Assembly (NCBI GenBank): GCA_039805905.1 | Contig: JBDIVM010000008.1 | Location: forward strand, 1 to 64,000 | Origin: Thermohalobaculum sp039805905 | GTDB lineage: Bacteria > Pseudomonadota > Alphaproteobacteria > Rhodobacterales > Rhodobacteraceae | Length of the DNA: 64,000 nucleotides | Reading direction: 5' to 3' | Part shown: positions 55,738 through 63,738 of the stretch, one piece after another | Layout of the letters: every line of letters begins with the position of its first letter | Numbering within the stretch: position 1 is the first letter of the stretch | The notes under the pieces: generated by a model | The model's input: only the letters and a program-made list of their open reading frames with translations | The model's database searches: none | What the model was told of the DNA's origin: nothing | Position numbers and translations under genes: made by a program

Positions 55738-56508
55738 ATGATCTTGTCCGGGCTCAATGTCCTCCTTGCCGAGGACAATCCGACCAATCAGCTGGTGGCG
55801 TCCCAGATGCTCGAGTGCCTCGGGGCGACCGTCAATCTTGCCGTCGACGGGGCGCAGGCGCTGGACATGGTGCGGCACCGAGCCTTCGACGTGCTGCTGG
55901 TCGATATCGAGATGCCGCGGGTCAACGGCATCGAGGTGATCAAGACGCTCCGGGCCGACCCCGGGCCGCTCTCGGGTTTGCCGATCATTGCGCTCACGGC
56001 CTATGTGATGCGCGAGCACCGCTTGGCAATCGACGCGGCCGGAGCTGACGGCGTCATCGCCAAGCCGATCCTTTCGATCGAGCAATTCGGCGCCGAGATC
56101 CGGCGTTTCATGCGCAAGCGCGTTCCGGATCTCGATCCGGTCGCGGACCGATCTGACAGTGTGATTGACCGCGACGTGTTTGATGCTCTCGCGGAGGCCA
56201 TCGGACCGTCCGCCATGGGTGAGCTGCTGGAGAAGGTCACCTGCGACCTGCGGACTTCGCGCGACAGGCTCGCGAAGTCGATCGAGCGCGACGACGCGCC
56301 GGAGCTTCGGGCCGTGAGCCATATATTGATCTCGGTCGCGGGCGCGATCGGGGGGATCCGGGCGCAGGAGCTTGCCCGCATCGTGAACACGAGCGTCCAC
56401 TCCGGCGATATCGCGGGGATGCGGCGCTCGGCTCTGGATCTGCATGCGGAAGTCGACAGCCTCCTGAATGAACTCGGGCGGAGCCGTCCGGCGGCGCATT
56501 CGCGCTGA
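55738..56508 (+). CDS. Response-regulator receiver with C-terminal Hpt-like domain
   Basis: 256 residues. REC domain (about 5-125) has LLAEDNPTNQ, the phospho-acceptor Asp56 in LLVDIEMPRVNG, and ALTAYVM plus GVIAKPI (conserved Thr and Lys). The C-terminal half (about 145-245) is an Hpt-like helical bundle in which His195 sits in AVSHILISVAGAIGG, where the family usually has HxLKGSA; the Lys is changed to Ile. There is no DNA-binding output domain. ATG 55738 was chosen because of GGGGGGAAG upstream. It probably works with the kinase-like gene 205 bases upstream as a phosphorelay module. Confidence 0.82.
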   Translation: MILSGLNVLLAEDNPTNQLVASQMLECLGATVNLAVDGAQALDMVRHRAFDVLLVDIEMPRVNGIEVIKTLRADPGPLSGLPIIALTAYVMREHRLAIDAAGADGVIAKPILSIEQFGAEIRRFMRKRVPDLDPVADRSDSVIDRDVFDALAEAIGPSAMGELLEKVTCDLRTSRDRLAKSIERDDAPELRAVSHILISVAGAIGGIRAQELARIVNTSVHSGDIAGMRRSALDLHAEVDSLLNELGRSRPAAHSR

Positions 56509-56749
56509 GTTCCTTCCTGAAAGTCAGGCAGGTGGCGTGAGTGTCTGGCGCCGGACCGCCGCCGTGGCCGGCGCGCACGGCTCGGTTCCTGTGCCAGGAT
56601 CCCGCCGTTGCCAGGGATGCCGGAGGCCTGAACCGGGGTTTGCCGCAAGCGCAGTTTCGGTACGCGACCACAAGGAAGTGATTTCCAACGTCCGGCGGAG
56701 CCGGTATTTTCTCTTGGTGGAACCAGATTTCGCTGTATGGATAGACGGT

Positions 56750-57547
56750 ATGAGCGAAACAAGGTCGAGATCGGCGGGCCAGGTGCGCTCCCTTACCCGG
56801 GCGCTGACGCTGTTGCGCCATCTCGCGGCGAGCGGCGACGGCATGTCGCTGACCGAGCTCTCCGAGACGGCCGGACTGCCCCCGTCCACTACCCACCGGC
56901 TGCTGACCACGCTTGAATCCGAACGGTTCGTGCGCCCCGATCCGCATGGTGGCGCCTGGCGGATCGGCGTTGCGGCTTTCTTCGTCGGGTCGGCCTTCGC
57001 CCGCAGCCGCGACACGCTCAGCCTCGTGCGGCCCTATCTTCGCCGCCTCATGGAACTGACGGGCGAGACCGCCAATCTGTTCGTCGAGACCGACGGGGAG
57101 GCGATCTGCATCGGCCAGATCGAGTCGCGTCATGCGATGCGGGCGATCACCGGGGTGGGCGGGCGCATCCTGCTGCACTCCTCCGGAGCGGGCAAGGCGC
57201 TGATCGCGCACATGGATCCGAGCAGGCGGCAGCGGGTGATCGCGACGATCACGCTGGCGCGCGAGACACAGCGCACGATCACCGACCGGGACCAGTTCGA
57301 GCGCGCCCTGCAGGACGCGCGCAATCTCGGTTACGCGGTGGACGACGAAGAGCATGCGTTGGGTCTGCGTTGCGTCGCCGCCCCGGTGTTCGACGAGTTT
57401 GGTCAGGCGGTGGCTGCGATCTCGGTTTCCGGGCCGAGTGCCAGGATCCCCGTCGAGCGCCTTCCGACGCTTGGCCGGATGGTTGCCCAGGCAGCGCTGG
57501 AGGCAACCCGCGACTACGGCGGCGAGGCGCCCGTCGCGGCAGAGTAG
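56750..57547 (+). CDS. IclR-family transcriptional regulator
   Basis: 265 residues. The N-terminal winged helix (SLTRALTLLRHLAASGDGMSLTELSETAGLPPSTTHRLLTTLESERFV) and the C-terminal effector domain (GETANLFVETDGEAICIGQIESRHAMRAITGVGGRILLHSSGAGKAL) are typical IclR. The effector is unknown; it resembles BhcR-type regulators in the DNA-binding half, but the genes such a regulator would control are not adjacent. ATG 56750 was chosen over an in-frame start at 56468. The preceding 241 bases are gene-free and AT-richer, a possible autoregulatory region. Confidence 0.85.
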   Translation: MSETRSRSAGQVRSLTRALTLLRHLAASGDGMSLTELSETAGLPPSTTHRLLTTLESERFVRPDPHGGAWRIGVAAFFVGSAFARSRDTLSLVRPYLRRLMELTGETANLFVETDGEAICIGQIESRHAMRAITGVGGRILLHSSGAGKALIAHMDPSRRQRVIATITLARETQRTITDRDQFERALQDARNLGYAVDDEEHALGLRCVAAPVFDEFGQAVAAISVSGPSARIPVERLPTLGRMVAQAALEATRDYGGEAPVAAE

Positions 57548-57644
57548 CGCCGAGATTGCGACACCGGATGCGGACGTTCAGAATGCCGCTGGACGGTCGG
57601 TAGCGGCTTTGTTATATGCCGCTCACCATTGGACGATCGGCTGA

Positions 57645-57720
57645 TCCGGCGTAGCTCAGTTGGTAGAGCATCGGACTGTTAATCCGCGGGTCGCAGGTTC
57701 GAGTCCTGCCGCCGGAGCCA
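57645..57720 (+). tRNA. tRNA-Asn (anticodon GUU)
   Basis: A 76-base cloverleaf: acceptor arms TCCGGCG and CGCCGGA pair exactly, D-loop AGCTCAGTTGGTAGAGC, anticodon GTT at 57678-57680 in the CTGTTAA loop, T-arm with GGTTCGAGTCC, and the CCA end encoded at 57718-57720. It stands alone between the IclR gene and metC; no integrase or att-like duplication of its 3' end was seen. Confidence 0.97.
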
Positions 57721-57791
57721 ATCGAGCGCCTTGCCTGATCCTGACGCGAGGCTTTTCGGCGGTCAAGGTGCCGGAGAGGCACCGAAGGACT

Positions 57792-57833
57792 TGGGCCCCC
57801 CCGCCTGGGCCCCCCCGCCTGGGCCCCCCCGCT
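57792..57833. repeat. Three tandem 14-base GC repeats downstream of the tRNA
   Basis: TGGGCCCCCCCGCC is repeated three times without gaps (57792-57805, 57806-57819, 57820-57833; the last copy ends in T). It lies in the gene-free 221 bases between tRNA-Asn and metC. Too few copies and no spacers, so not a CRISPR; likely slippage-prone sequence. Confidence 0.8.
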
Positions 57834-57941
57834 TGGAGCCGCTTGGCCCATCTGGTCCGCCCTGCATGCGCGACATCAAAGCATCGGCCGGGATGGGCGC
57901 TCCGCTGATCCCGGACAAGGTGCAGGCCGCGCTCATGCGCC

Positions 57942-59120
57942 TCAGACCCGCCGCATCCGGGCGAAGCCGGCGTCGAGGTCGGCGATCAGGTCGTCCGTGT
58001 CCTCGAGACCAACATGCATCCGCATGAGCTGGCCTCGCGGGCGCCCCGGGCGCGGCCAGGAAGCGGTTCCCTTCGGCGTCTGGACCGGCTTGAACAGGCT
58101 CTCGAACCCGCCCCAGGACGCCCCCATCCCGAAGAGCCTGAGCCCGTCGAGCAAGGCTGCGAGGTGACTTTCGGTGCTTACATCCGGTTTCAGCGTGATG
58201 CCAAAGAGGGATGATGCACCGAGGAAATCCCGCTTCCACAGCACATGCCCCGGGTCGCCGGGCAAGGCAGGGTGCAGAACCTCCGCGACCTCGGGCACGC
58301 CCTGAAGCCATTCGGCAATCACGAGGCCGCTCCGCCAGTGATGCGGCATGCGGACAGCGAGGGTGCGGAGGCCGCGCATGGCCAGGAAGACATCGTCGGG
58401 TGAGCCGTTGAGGCCGAGCTCCTTCCAGCCTTCGCGGAGTATGGGGTAGGCGTCCCTGGTTGTTGTCACCGCGCCCATCACCAGGTCAGAGTGCCCACTG
58501 ACATACTTGGTGACCGCCTGGATCGACACGTCGACGCCGTGCTCGAAGGGCTTGAAGTAGAGCGGCGAGGCCCAGGTGTTGTCCATCATCACGATGCATC
58601 CGCGTTTCTTTGCCTCGGCAGCGATCGCGGGGATGTCCTGCACCTCGAAAGTCAGCGAGCCCGGACTCTCGGTGTATATCACCTTCGTGTTCGGCCGGAT
58701 CAGATCTCGGATACCGCCGCCGATCAGCGGGTCGTAATAGGTCGTCTCGATTCCCATCCGCCTCAGCATGTTGTCGCAGAAGCGGCGGGTCGGGCCGTAG
58801 ACGCTGTCGACCATCAGCAGGTGATCGCCCGCGGAAAGGAAGCAGAGCAGGGGGGCAGTGCAGGCGATAAGCCCGGTAGAGGCGAGGCGGGTGCGGAAGC
58901 CGCCTTCGAGTGCGGCGACCGCCTCCTCGAAGGCGAAGGTGCCGGGTGTTCCGTGGACCCCGTAGGTGGTCGCGTCGGCGCTCTCGGTCCGCTCCCTGGC
59001 GCGCATCGCGGCCAGCGTCGGGCTGAGGATGGTAGAGGCGTGGTAGACGGGCGGGTTCACCGCGCCGTGGTTTTCGTGCGGGCGGCGACCGGAGTGGACC
59101 GCGCGGGTCGCGTCTTTCAT
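57942..59120 (-). CDS. metC: Cystathionine beta-lyase / Cys-Met metabolism PLP enzyme
   Basis: 392 residues of the Cys/Met PLP family. GFRTRLASTGLIACTAPLLCFLSAGDHLLMVDSVYGPTRRFC, the PLP-Asp region MMDNTWASPLYFKPF, and the PLP lysine in AVTKYVSGHSD are visible. It cleaves cystathionine to homocysteine, pyruvate and ammonia. ATG 59120 was chosen because it fits the family start (MKDATRAVHSGRRPHE); ATG 59156 is also in frame. The gene is isolated, facing the tRNA downstream. Confidence 0.88.
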   Translation of the reverse strand: MKDATRAVHSGRRPHENHGAVNPPVYHASTILSPTLAAMRARERTESADATTYGVHGTPGTFAFEEAVAALEGGFRTRLASTGLIACTAPLLCFLSAGDHLLMVDSVYGPTRRFCDNMLRRMGIETTYYDPLIGGGIRDLIRPNTKVIYTESPGSLTFEVQDIPAIAAEAKKRGCIVMMDNTWASPLYFKPFEHGVDVSIQAVTKYVSGHSDLVMGAVTTTRDAYPILREGWKELGLNGSPDDVFLAMRGLRTLAVRMPHHWRSGLVIAEWLQGVPEVAEVLHPALPGDPGHVLWKRDFLGASSLFGITLKPDVSTESHLAALLDGLRLFGMGASWGGFESLFKPVQTPKGTASWPRPGRPRGQLMRMHVGLEDTDDLIADLDAGFARMRRV

Positions 59121-59556
59121 GCAGGTTTTCCCGGGAGGATCGTGGGTGGTGTGCATTGCGGCCGAACCTTATCGTCTCGTCCCGGTCGGTCAAGTGGGGT
59201 GATTCGAGGCCGGGATCGGGCCGGGCACTGGCTCCGGCCGCTGCCGCCACGGTCCGGAAGCGCCGCCGGCGCCGTCCACAAGCCTCCGGCAGACCGGCTG
59301 CCCGAACCCGCCCAGCGCAACATTCCCGCGCGCCGCCCCCGAAATGTTCCGGAAGCACGGCTTGGATGGGCAACCGCCATCACAATCTTGCGAGCGCGGG
59401 TTTCGATCCCGGAACGGCTTGGATTTTCGGTCTCCGTGCTTGACGGGGCCTTCATAGGCTGATCAAAATTTGATGGGGAGGACCCCATGTGACGTAATTC
59501 GCGGGCTTACCGGCCCGCGCCGCGAGCGTCGCGGCTCAACAGGTAAAGAGGTAAAC
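59121..59556. other. 436-base gene-free region between metC and aapJ
   Basis: No convincing gene. It contains divergent promoters for metC and aapJ. An exact AT-rich dyad is at 59462-59474. A TTGACG at 59440-59445 with CAAAAT 18 bases later could be a promoter for aapJ, though this is weak. No SAM-II-type riboswitch sequence was seen ahead of metC. Confidence 0.5.
59462..59474. promoter_or_regulatory. Exact AT-rich dyad upstream of aapJ
   Basis: ATCAAA and TTTGAT are exact inverse complements around one central base, 83 bases before the aapJ ATG, and overlap a possible -10 region. It may be a repressor site; the regulator is unknown. Confidence 0.35.
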
Positions 59557-60576
59557 ATGAAAACATCCGTGTTCATCGGCTCGCTGGCCGCTGCCGGCCT
59601 TGCGGCTGGCGTTGCCGCGGCGGGCACCCTTGAGGACGTCAAGGCGAAGGGCTTCGTGCAATGCGGCGTGTCGTCCGGTCTGGCGGGCTTCGCCTTCACC
59701 GATGCGGCCGGCAACTGGGACGGCTTCGACGTCACGATGTGCCGTGCCCTGGCCGCCGCCATCTTCGGCGACGCGAACGCGATCAAGTTCACGCCGACCA
59801 CCGGCAAGACCCGCTTCACCGCGCTTGCCTCGGGCGAGGTCGATGTGCTGTTCCGCAACACCACATGGACCTACTCGCGCGACACCGACCTGAAGTTCGA
59901 CTTCGTCGGCGTGAACTACTATGACGGCCAGGGCTTCATGGTGCCGAAGGCGCTCGGCGTCAACTCGGCCAAGGAACTCGACGGCGCGACCGTCTGCATC
60001 CAGACCGGCACCACGACCGAGCTGAACCTGGCGGACTTCTTCCGTGCCAACAACATCAAGTACGAGCCGGTCCCGATCGAGACCAACGCCGAGGCGGACG
60101 CCAAGTACCTGTCCGGAGCCTGTGACGTCTACACTACCGACGCGTCGGGCCTTGCCGCGACCCGTGCCACCTTCGAGAAGCCGGGCGACCACATAATCCT
60201 GCCCGAGATCATCTCGAAGGAGCCGCTCGGTCCGCTGGTCCGGCACGGTGACAACGCTTGGGGCGACGTGGTCCGCTGGACCTACAATGCGTTGCTGATC
60301 GCCGAGGAGAAGGGCATCAACCAAGCCAATGTCCGGGATCTGGCGGCGGCGGCGCAGGCTGATCCGGAGATCAACCGGCTGCTCGGCACCGAAGGCGAAT
60401 ACGGTGCGATGATCGGCCTTGGCAAGGACTGGGCCGTCAATGCAATCGCCGCCGGCGGCAACTACGGCGAGATCTTCGAGAAGTATGTCGGCGTCAACAC
60501 GCCCATCGGGCTGGCGCGCGGCCTGAACGCGCTCTGGACCCAGGGCGGGCTGCAGTACTCGCCGCCCATGCGGTGA
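59557..60576 (+). CDS. aapJ: General L-amino-acid ABC transporter periplasmic binding protein AapJ
   Basis: 339 residues: a signal peptide (MKTSVFIGSLAAAGLAAGVAAA) then GTLEDVKAKGFVQCGVSSGLAGFAFTDAAGNWDGFDVTMCRALAAAIFGD, the AapJ/SBP-type 3 opening. FTALASGEVDVLFRNTTWTYSRDTDL and GLQYSPPMR at the end are diagnostic. AapJ captures a broad range of L-amino acids for AapQMP. It heads the operon. A strong hairpin with a T-rich tail follows it, probably giving AapJ in excess. Confidence 0.95.
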   Translation: MKTSVFIGSLAAAGLAAGVAAAGTLEDVKAKGFVQCGVSSGLAGFAFTDAAGNWDGFDVTMCRALAAAIFGDANAIKFTPTTGKTRFTALASGEVDVLFRNTTWTYSRDTDLKFDFVGVNYYDGQGFMVPKALGVNSAKELDGATVCIQTGTTTELNLADFFRANNIKYEPVPIETNAEADAKYLSGACDVYTTDASGLAATRATFEKPGDHIILPEIISKEPLGPLVRHGDNAWGDVVRWTYNALLIAEEKGINQANVRDLAAAAQADPEINRLLGTEGEYGAMIGLGKDWAVNAIAAGGNYGEIFEKYVGVNTPIGLARGLNALWTQGGLQYSPPMR

Positions 60577-60585
60577 CACGACTTC

Positions 60586-60627
60586 GGGGGGCGCGTCCGG
60601 TCCGCTGGGCGCGCCCTTCGATCTTTT
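60586..60627 (+). terminator. Terminator-like hairpin between aapJ and aapQ
   Basis: GGGCGCG (60589-60595) and CGCGCCC (60610-60616) form a GC-rich hairpin, followed by TTCGATCTTTT. It lies 10 bases after the aapJ stop and 42 bases before aapQ. A partial terminator would let aapJ transcripts exceed aapQMP, as expected for a binding protein. Confidence 0.6.
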
Positions 60628-60668
60628 AGAACCATAACAAACACATAAACCGCGACAGGGGCGGAAAC

Positions 60669-62387
60669 ATGACCGTGACGACGGAGAGACCCGGACCCGT
60701 CTTCCGCATCGACATGCTGTGGAACGACAGCCGGTACCGCTCGACCTTCCTGCAGATCATCGCGCTGGTCGCCGTGATGCTGTCGGTCCTGTGGCTCGTG
60801 AACAACGTGGTCGAGAACCTCGCCGCGCTGGGCAAGGAGTTCAGCTTCGGCTTCATGAACACGCCGTCGTCCTACGACATCAACCAGCGACTGATCGAGT
60901 ACAGCTCGCGGTCGACCCACTCGACGGCGGCGGTGGTCGGGATGCTGAACACCCTGCTGGTCGCGGTGATGGGGTGCATCCTGGCGACGGTGATCGGCGT
61001 GCTGGCAGGTGTGCTGCGGCTGTCGAAGAACTGGATCGTCTCCCGGCTGATGACGGTCTACATTGAGGGCGTCCGGAACGTGCCCGTCCTGATCCAGATC
61101 CTGCTCTATGCGGCGGTGTTCGACGAGGTCCTGCCGGCGCCGAGCGCGTTCCGCGGCGAGACGCCGGAAGCGACCTTGCTGCTCGGATCGATCGCGGCGA
61201 CCAACCGCGGCTTCTACTTTCCGATGCCGATCTTCGAGGGCGGCTCGTTCTGGGTCGTGGCCGCCTTCGTCGCCGCGGTCTGCGCGGCTGTCTGGTTCAG
61301 CCGCTTCGGCACGAGGCGCCAGCAGGCCACGGGCGAGCATCTGCCGGTGTTCTGGATCAATCTCGGTGTCATCATCGGTGTCACCCTGCTCGCCTATCTG
61401 GTGATGGGGCGGCCGATCAGCCTCGAGTACCCGGAGCTTGCGGGCTTCAACTTCAAGGGCGGGCTCTATGCGCGCAACTCGCTGGTTGCGCTGTGGCTGG
61501 CGCTCTCGATCTATACCGGCGCCTTCATCGCCGAGAACGTGCGCGCCGGCATCATGGCAGTGGCCAAGGGCCAGACCGAGGCGGCCTATGCGCTGGGGAT
61601 GCGGCCGAACTGGACCATGCGCCTGATCATCCTGCCGCAGGCGCTTCGCGTCATCATCCCGCCGCTGATCTCGCAGTATCTGAACCTGACCAAGAATTCG
61701 TCGCTGGCCATCGCCGTCGGATACATGGACGTGACCGGCACGCTCGGCGGCATCACGCTGAACCAGACCGGCAAGGAGATGGAGACCATCCTGCTCCTGA
61801 TGGTGTTCTACCTCGCCATCTCGCTGTCGATCTCGTTCGTGATGAACCTCTACAACGACCAGGTGAAGCTGATCGAGCGGACCACGGTGACCGGCGGCGG
61901 CTTCTCCGTGCTGCACCTCTTCGCCGGCGTCTCCGGAAAGTGGGAAACGCTGAAGCGGGGCGATGCGAAGATGCACGACAACTACGGGGTGGCCGGGTGG
62001 CTCAACCTCGTGGTGCTGCTCTACGGCGTGACCTTCGTGCTGATGCTCTACTACGTGTTCATCGACGACATACGCGACAGCTACTGGACGTGGGGAACCG
62101 GGCACAAGCTCATCGCGCTGTCGCTTATGGTGCTGTCCGGCGCCACCATGGTGACCTGCATCTTCAAGAACGCGCGCTTTGTCGACCTCGCGGCGCTGGA
62201 ACTGGTGGTGTTCATCCTGGCCGTGCTGATCGGACTGCCCTTCGGCGAGATTGCCTTCGGTGCAAGCACCGTGCTTGTCGTGTTCGGCGGCCTCGCGGCA
62301 CGGCTCGCGAGCATCGCCTACACCGTGTTCGCGCCGCGCCCGAACGTCACCTACTTCAATCGCGTCAGACCGGAGGCGGCATCATGA
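60669..62387 (+). CDS. aapQ: Amino-acid ABC transporter permease AapQ with C-terminal extension
   Basis: 572 residues. Residues 1 to about 404 are a normal AapQ permease, with several membrane helices and the EAA loop TEAAYALGMRPNWTMRLIILPQALRVIIPPL that contacts the ATPase. Canonical AapQ ends close to NLYNDQVKLIER; here about 168 further residues follow (405-572) with three to four extra hydrophobic segments (LVVLLYGVTFVLMLYYVFI, LIALSLMVLSGATMVTC, LAALELVVFILAVLIG). The extension is in frame and uninterrupted. Its stop overlaps the aapM start (ATGA). Confidence 0.92.
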   Translation: MTVTTERPGPVFRIDMLWNDSRYRSTFLQIIALVAVMLSVLWLVNNVVENLAALGKEFSFGFMNTPSSYDINQRLIEYSSRSTHSTAAVVGMLNTLLVAVMGCILATVIGVLAGVLRLSKNWIVSRLMTVYIEGVRNVPVLIQILLYAAVFDEVLPAPSAFRGETPEATLLLGSIAATNRGFYFPMPIFEGGSFWVVAAFVAAVCAAVWFSRFGTRRQQATGEHLPVFWINLGVIIGVTLLAYLVMGRPISLEYPELAGFNFKGGLYARNSLVALWLALSIYTGAFIAENVRAGIMAVAKGQTEAAYALGMRPNWTMRLIILPQALRVIIPPLISQYLNLTKNSSLAIAVGYMDVTGTLGGITLNQTGKEMETILLLMVFYLAISLSISFVMNLYNDQVKLIERTTVTGGGFSVLHLFAGVSGKWETLKRGDAKMHDNYGVAGWLNLVVLLYGVTFVLMLYYVFIDDIRDSYWTWGTGHKLIALSLMVLSGATMVTCIFKNARFVDLAALELVVFILAVLIGLPFGEIAFGASTVLVVFGGLAARLASIAYTVFAPRPNVTYFNRVRPEAAS

Positions 62388-63712
62388 GCAGCGCGCGCAG
62401 CGTCGCCTACGTCGCCTCCGGGCAGATCCCCCCCTCGCCGCCACCACTGGCATCGACCGGCGTGATCGGCTGGCTGCGCGAGAACCTGTTCGCCGGTCCG
62501 CTCAACACGGTCCTGACGGTGGTCTCGGTTGCGGCGGTCGCGCTGTTCCTGCCCCAGTTCGTCGACTGGGCGTTCCTGAAGGGCGTCTGGACCGCAAGCT
62601 CGCTTTCCGAGTGCCGCGAGATCATCGCGGCGGCCCATGGCGAAGGCGCCCGGGGCGCCTGCTGGGCGGTGATCGACGAGCGGTTCAACCAGTTCCTGTT
62701 CGGATTCTACCCGTCCGACCAGTACTGGCGGCCGATCCTGGCGTTCCTGCTGCTGGGCGTCGCCATTGCGCCGGTGCTTTTCGACAAGCTGCCGTACCGG
62801 GGCGTGCTGCTGATCCACTCGGCGCTCTATCCGCTGATCGCTGTGTTCCTGATCTGGGGTGGATCGTTCTGGATGATCCCGATGGTGGTGGCAGGGCCCG
62901 TGCTCGGCTGGGCGCTTGGCTTCAGGGCCGGGACGAAGGTCTACGGCGACGGCAACTTCCTTGCGGCGCTCGGCGTCCTCGTGGGGGTGACGCTGCTCTG
63001 GTGGTTCTTTGCCTTGGGCCCGGCTATAGGCTTCCTGCACGGCCTCATTCCCGTCGGCCTCGAGGAGGTCGGCTCGCGCCGGCTCGGCGGCTTCCTGCTC
63101 GCGCTGATCATCGGGGTGACCGGCATCGCCGGGTCGCTGCCGATCGGCATCGTGCTGGCGCTGGGGCGGCGGTCGAACATGTTCTTCATCAGGACCATGT
63201 GCGTCGTCTTCATCGAGTTCATCCGCGGCGTGCCGCTGATCACGCTGCTGTTCGTGGCCAATGTGGTGCTGAGGTATTTCCTGCCGCCGGGCACGGAGTT
63301 CGACCTGATCCTGCGCGTCTGCATCATGGTGACATTGTTCGCCTCGGCCTACATGGCCGAGGTGATCCGTGGCGGGCTTGCGGCACTGCCGCAGGGCCAG
63401 TATGAGGCCGCCGATGCGATGGGGCTGAACTACTGGCAGTCGATGCGGCTGATCATCATGCCGCAGGCGCTGAAGGTCTCGATCCCCGGCATTGTCAACA
63501 GCTTCATCGGCCTCTTCAAGGACACGACGCTGGTCTCGATCATCGGCCTGCTGGACCCAGTGGGGCTCCTGAACCCGATCCGGGCCGACTCGAACTGGCA
63601 CGGTATCATCTGGGAACTCTACCTGTTCGTGGCGCTCTTCTTCTTCGTTTTCTGTTTCAGCATGTCGCGCTACTCGATGTATCTCGAGCGGAAGCTGAAG
63701 ACCGACCGCTGA
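62384..63712 (+). CDS. aapM: Amino-acid ABC transporter permease AapM
   Basis: 442 residues. The N-terminal region (about 1-190) contains the AapM-type extra hydrophobic segments. The C-terminal core has the EAA loop YEAADAMGLNYWQSMRLIIMPQALKVSIPGIVNSFIGLFKDTTLVSIIGLLD. It pairs with AapQ to form the membrane channel. ATG 62384 overlaps the aapQ stop by 4 bases. Confidence 0.93.
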   Translation: MSSARSVAYVASGQIPPSPPPLASTGVIGWLRENLFAGPLNTVLTVVSVAAVALFLPQFVDWAFLKGVWTASSLSECREIIAAAHGEGARGACWAVIDERFNQFLFGFYPSDQYWRPILAFLLLGVAIAPVLFDKLPYRGVLLIHSALYPLIAVFLIWGGSFWMIPMVVAGPVLGWALGFRAGTKVYGDGNFLAALGVLVGVTLLWWFFALGPAIGFLHGLIPVGLEEVGSRRLGGFLLALIIGVTGIAGSLPIGIVLALGRRSNMFFIRTMCVVFIEFIRGVPLITLLFVANVVLRYFLPPGTEFDLILRVCIMVTLFASAYMAEVIRGGLAALPQGQYEAADAMGLNYWQSMRLIIMPQALKVSIPGIVNSFIGLFKDTTLVSIIGLLDPVGLLNPIRADSNWHGIIWELYLFVALFFFVFCFSMSRYSMYLERKLKTDR

Positions 63713-63738
63713 TGACGATAACAACGGGAAACACAACC

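Noticed and set aside
57645..57720. tRNA-Asn as an integration site
   Set aside because: No integrase, no repeat of the tRNA 3' end and no composition change nearby.
57792..57833. CRISPR-like repeat
   Set aside because: Copies are directly adjacent with no spacers, only three copies and no cas genes.
57731..58027. Plus-strand open frame over the tandem GC repeats and the end of metC
   Set aside because: Low-complexity Pro/Gly/Arg translation caused by the repeats and overlapping a conserved gene on the other strand.
59121..59556. SAM-II-type riboswitch ahead of metC
   Set aside because: No matching pseudoknot core sequence seen in the leader on the metC strand.
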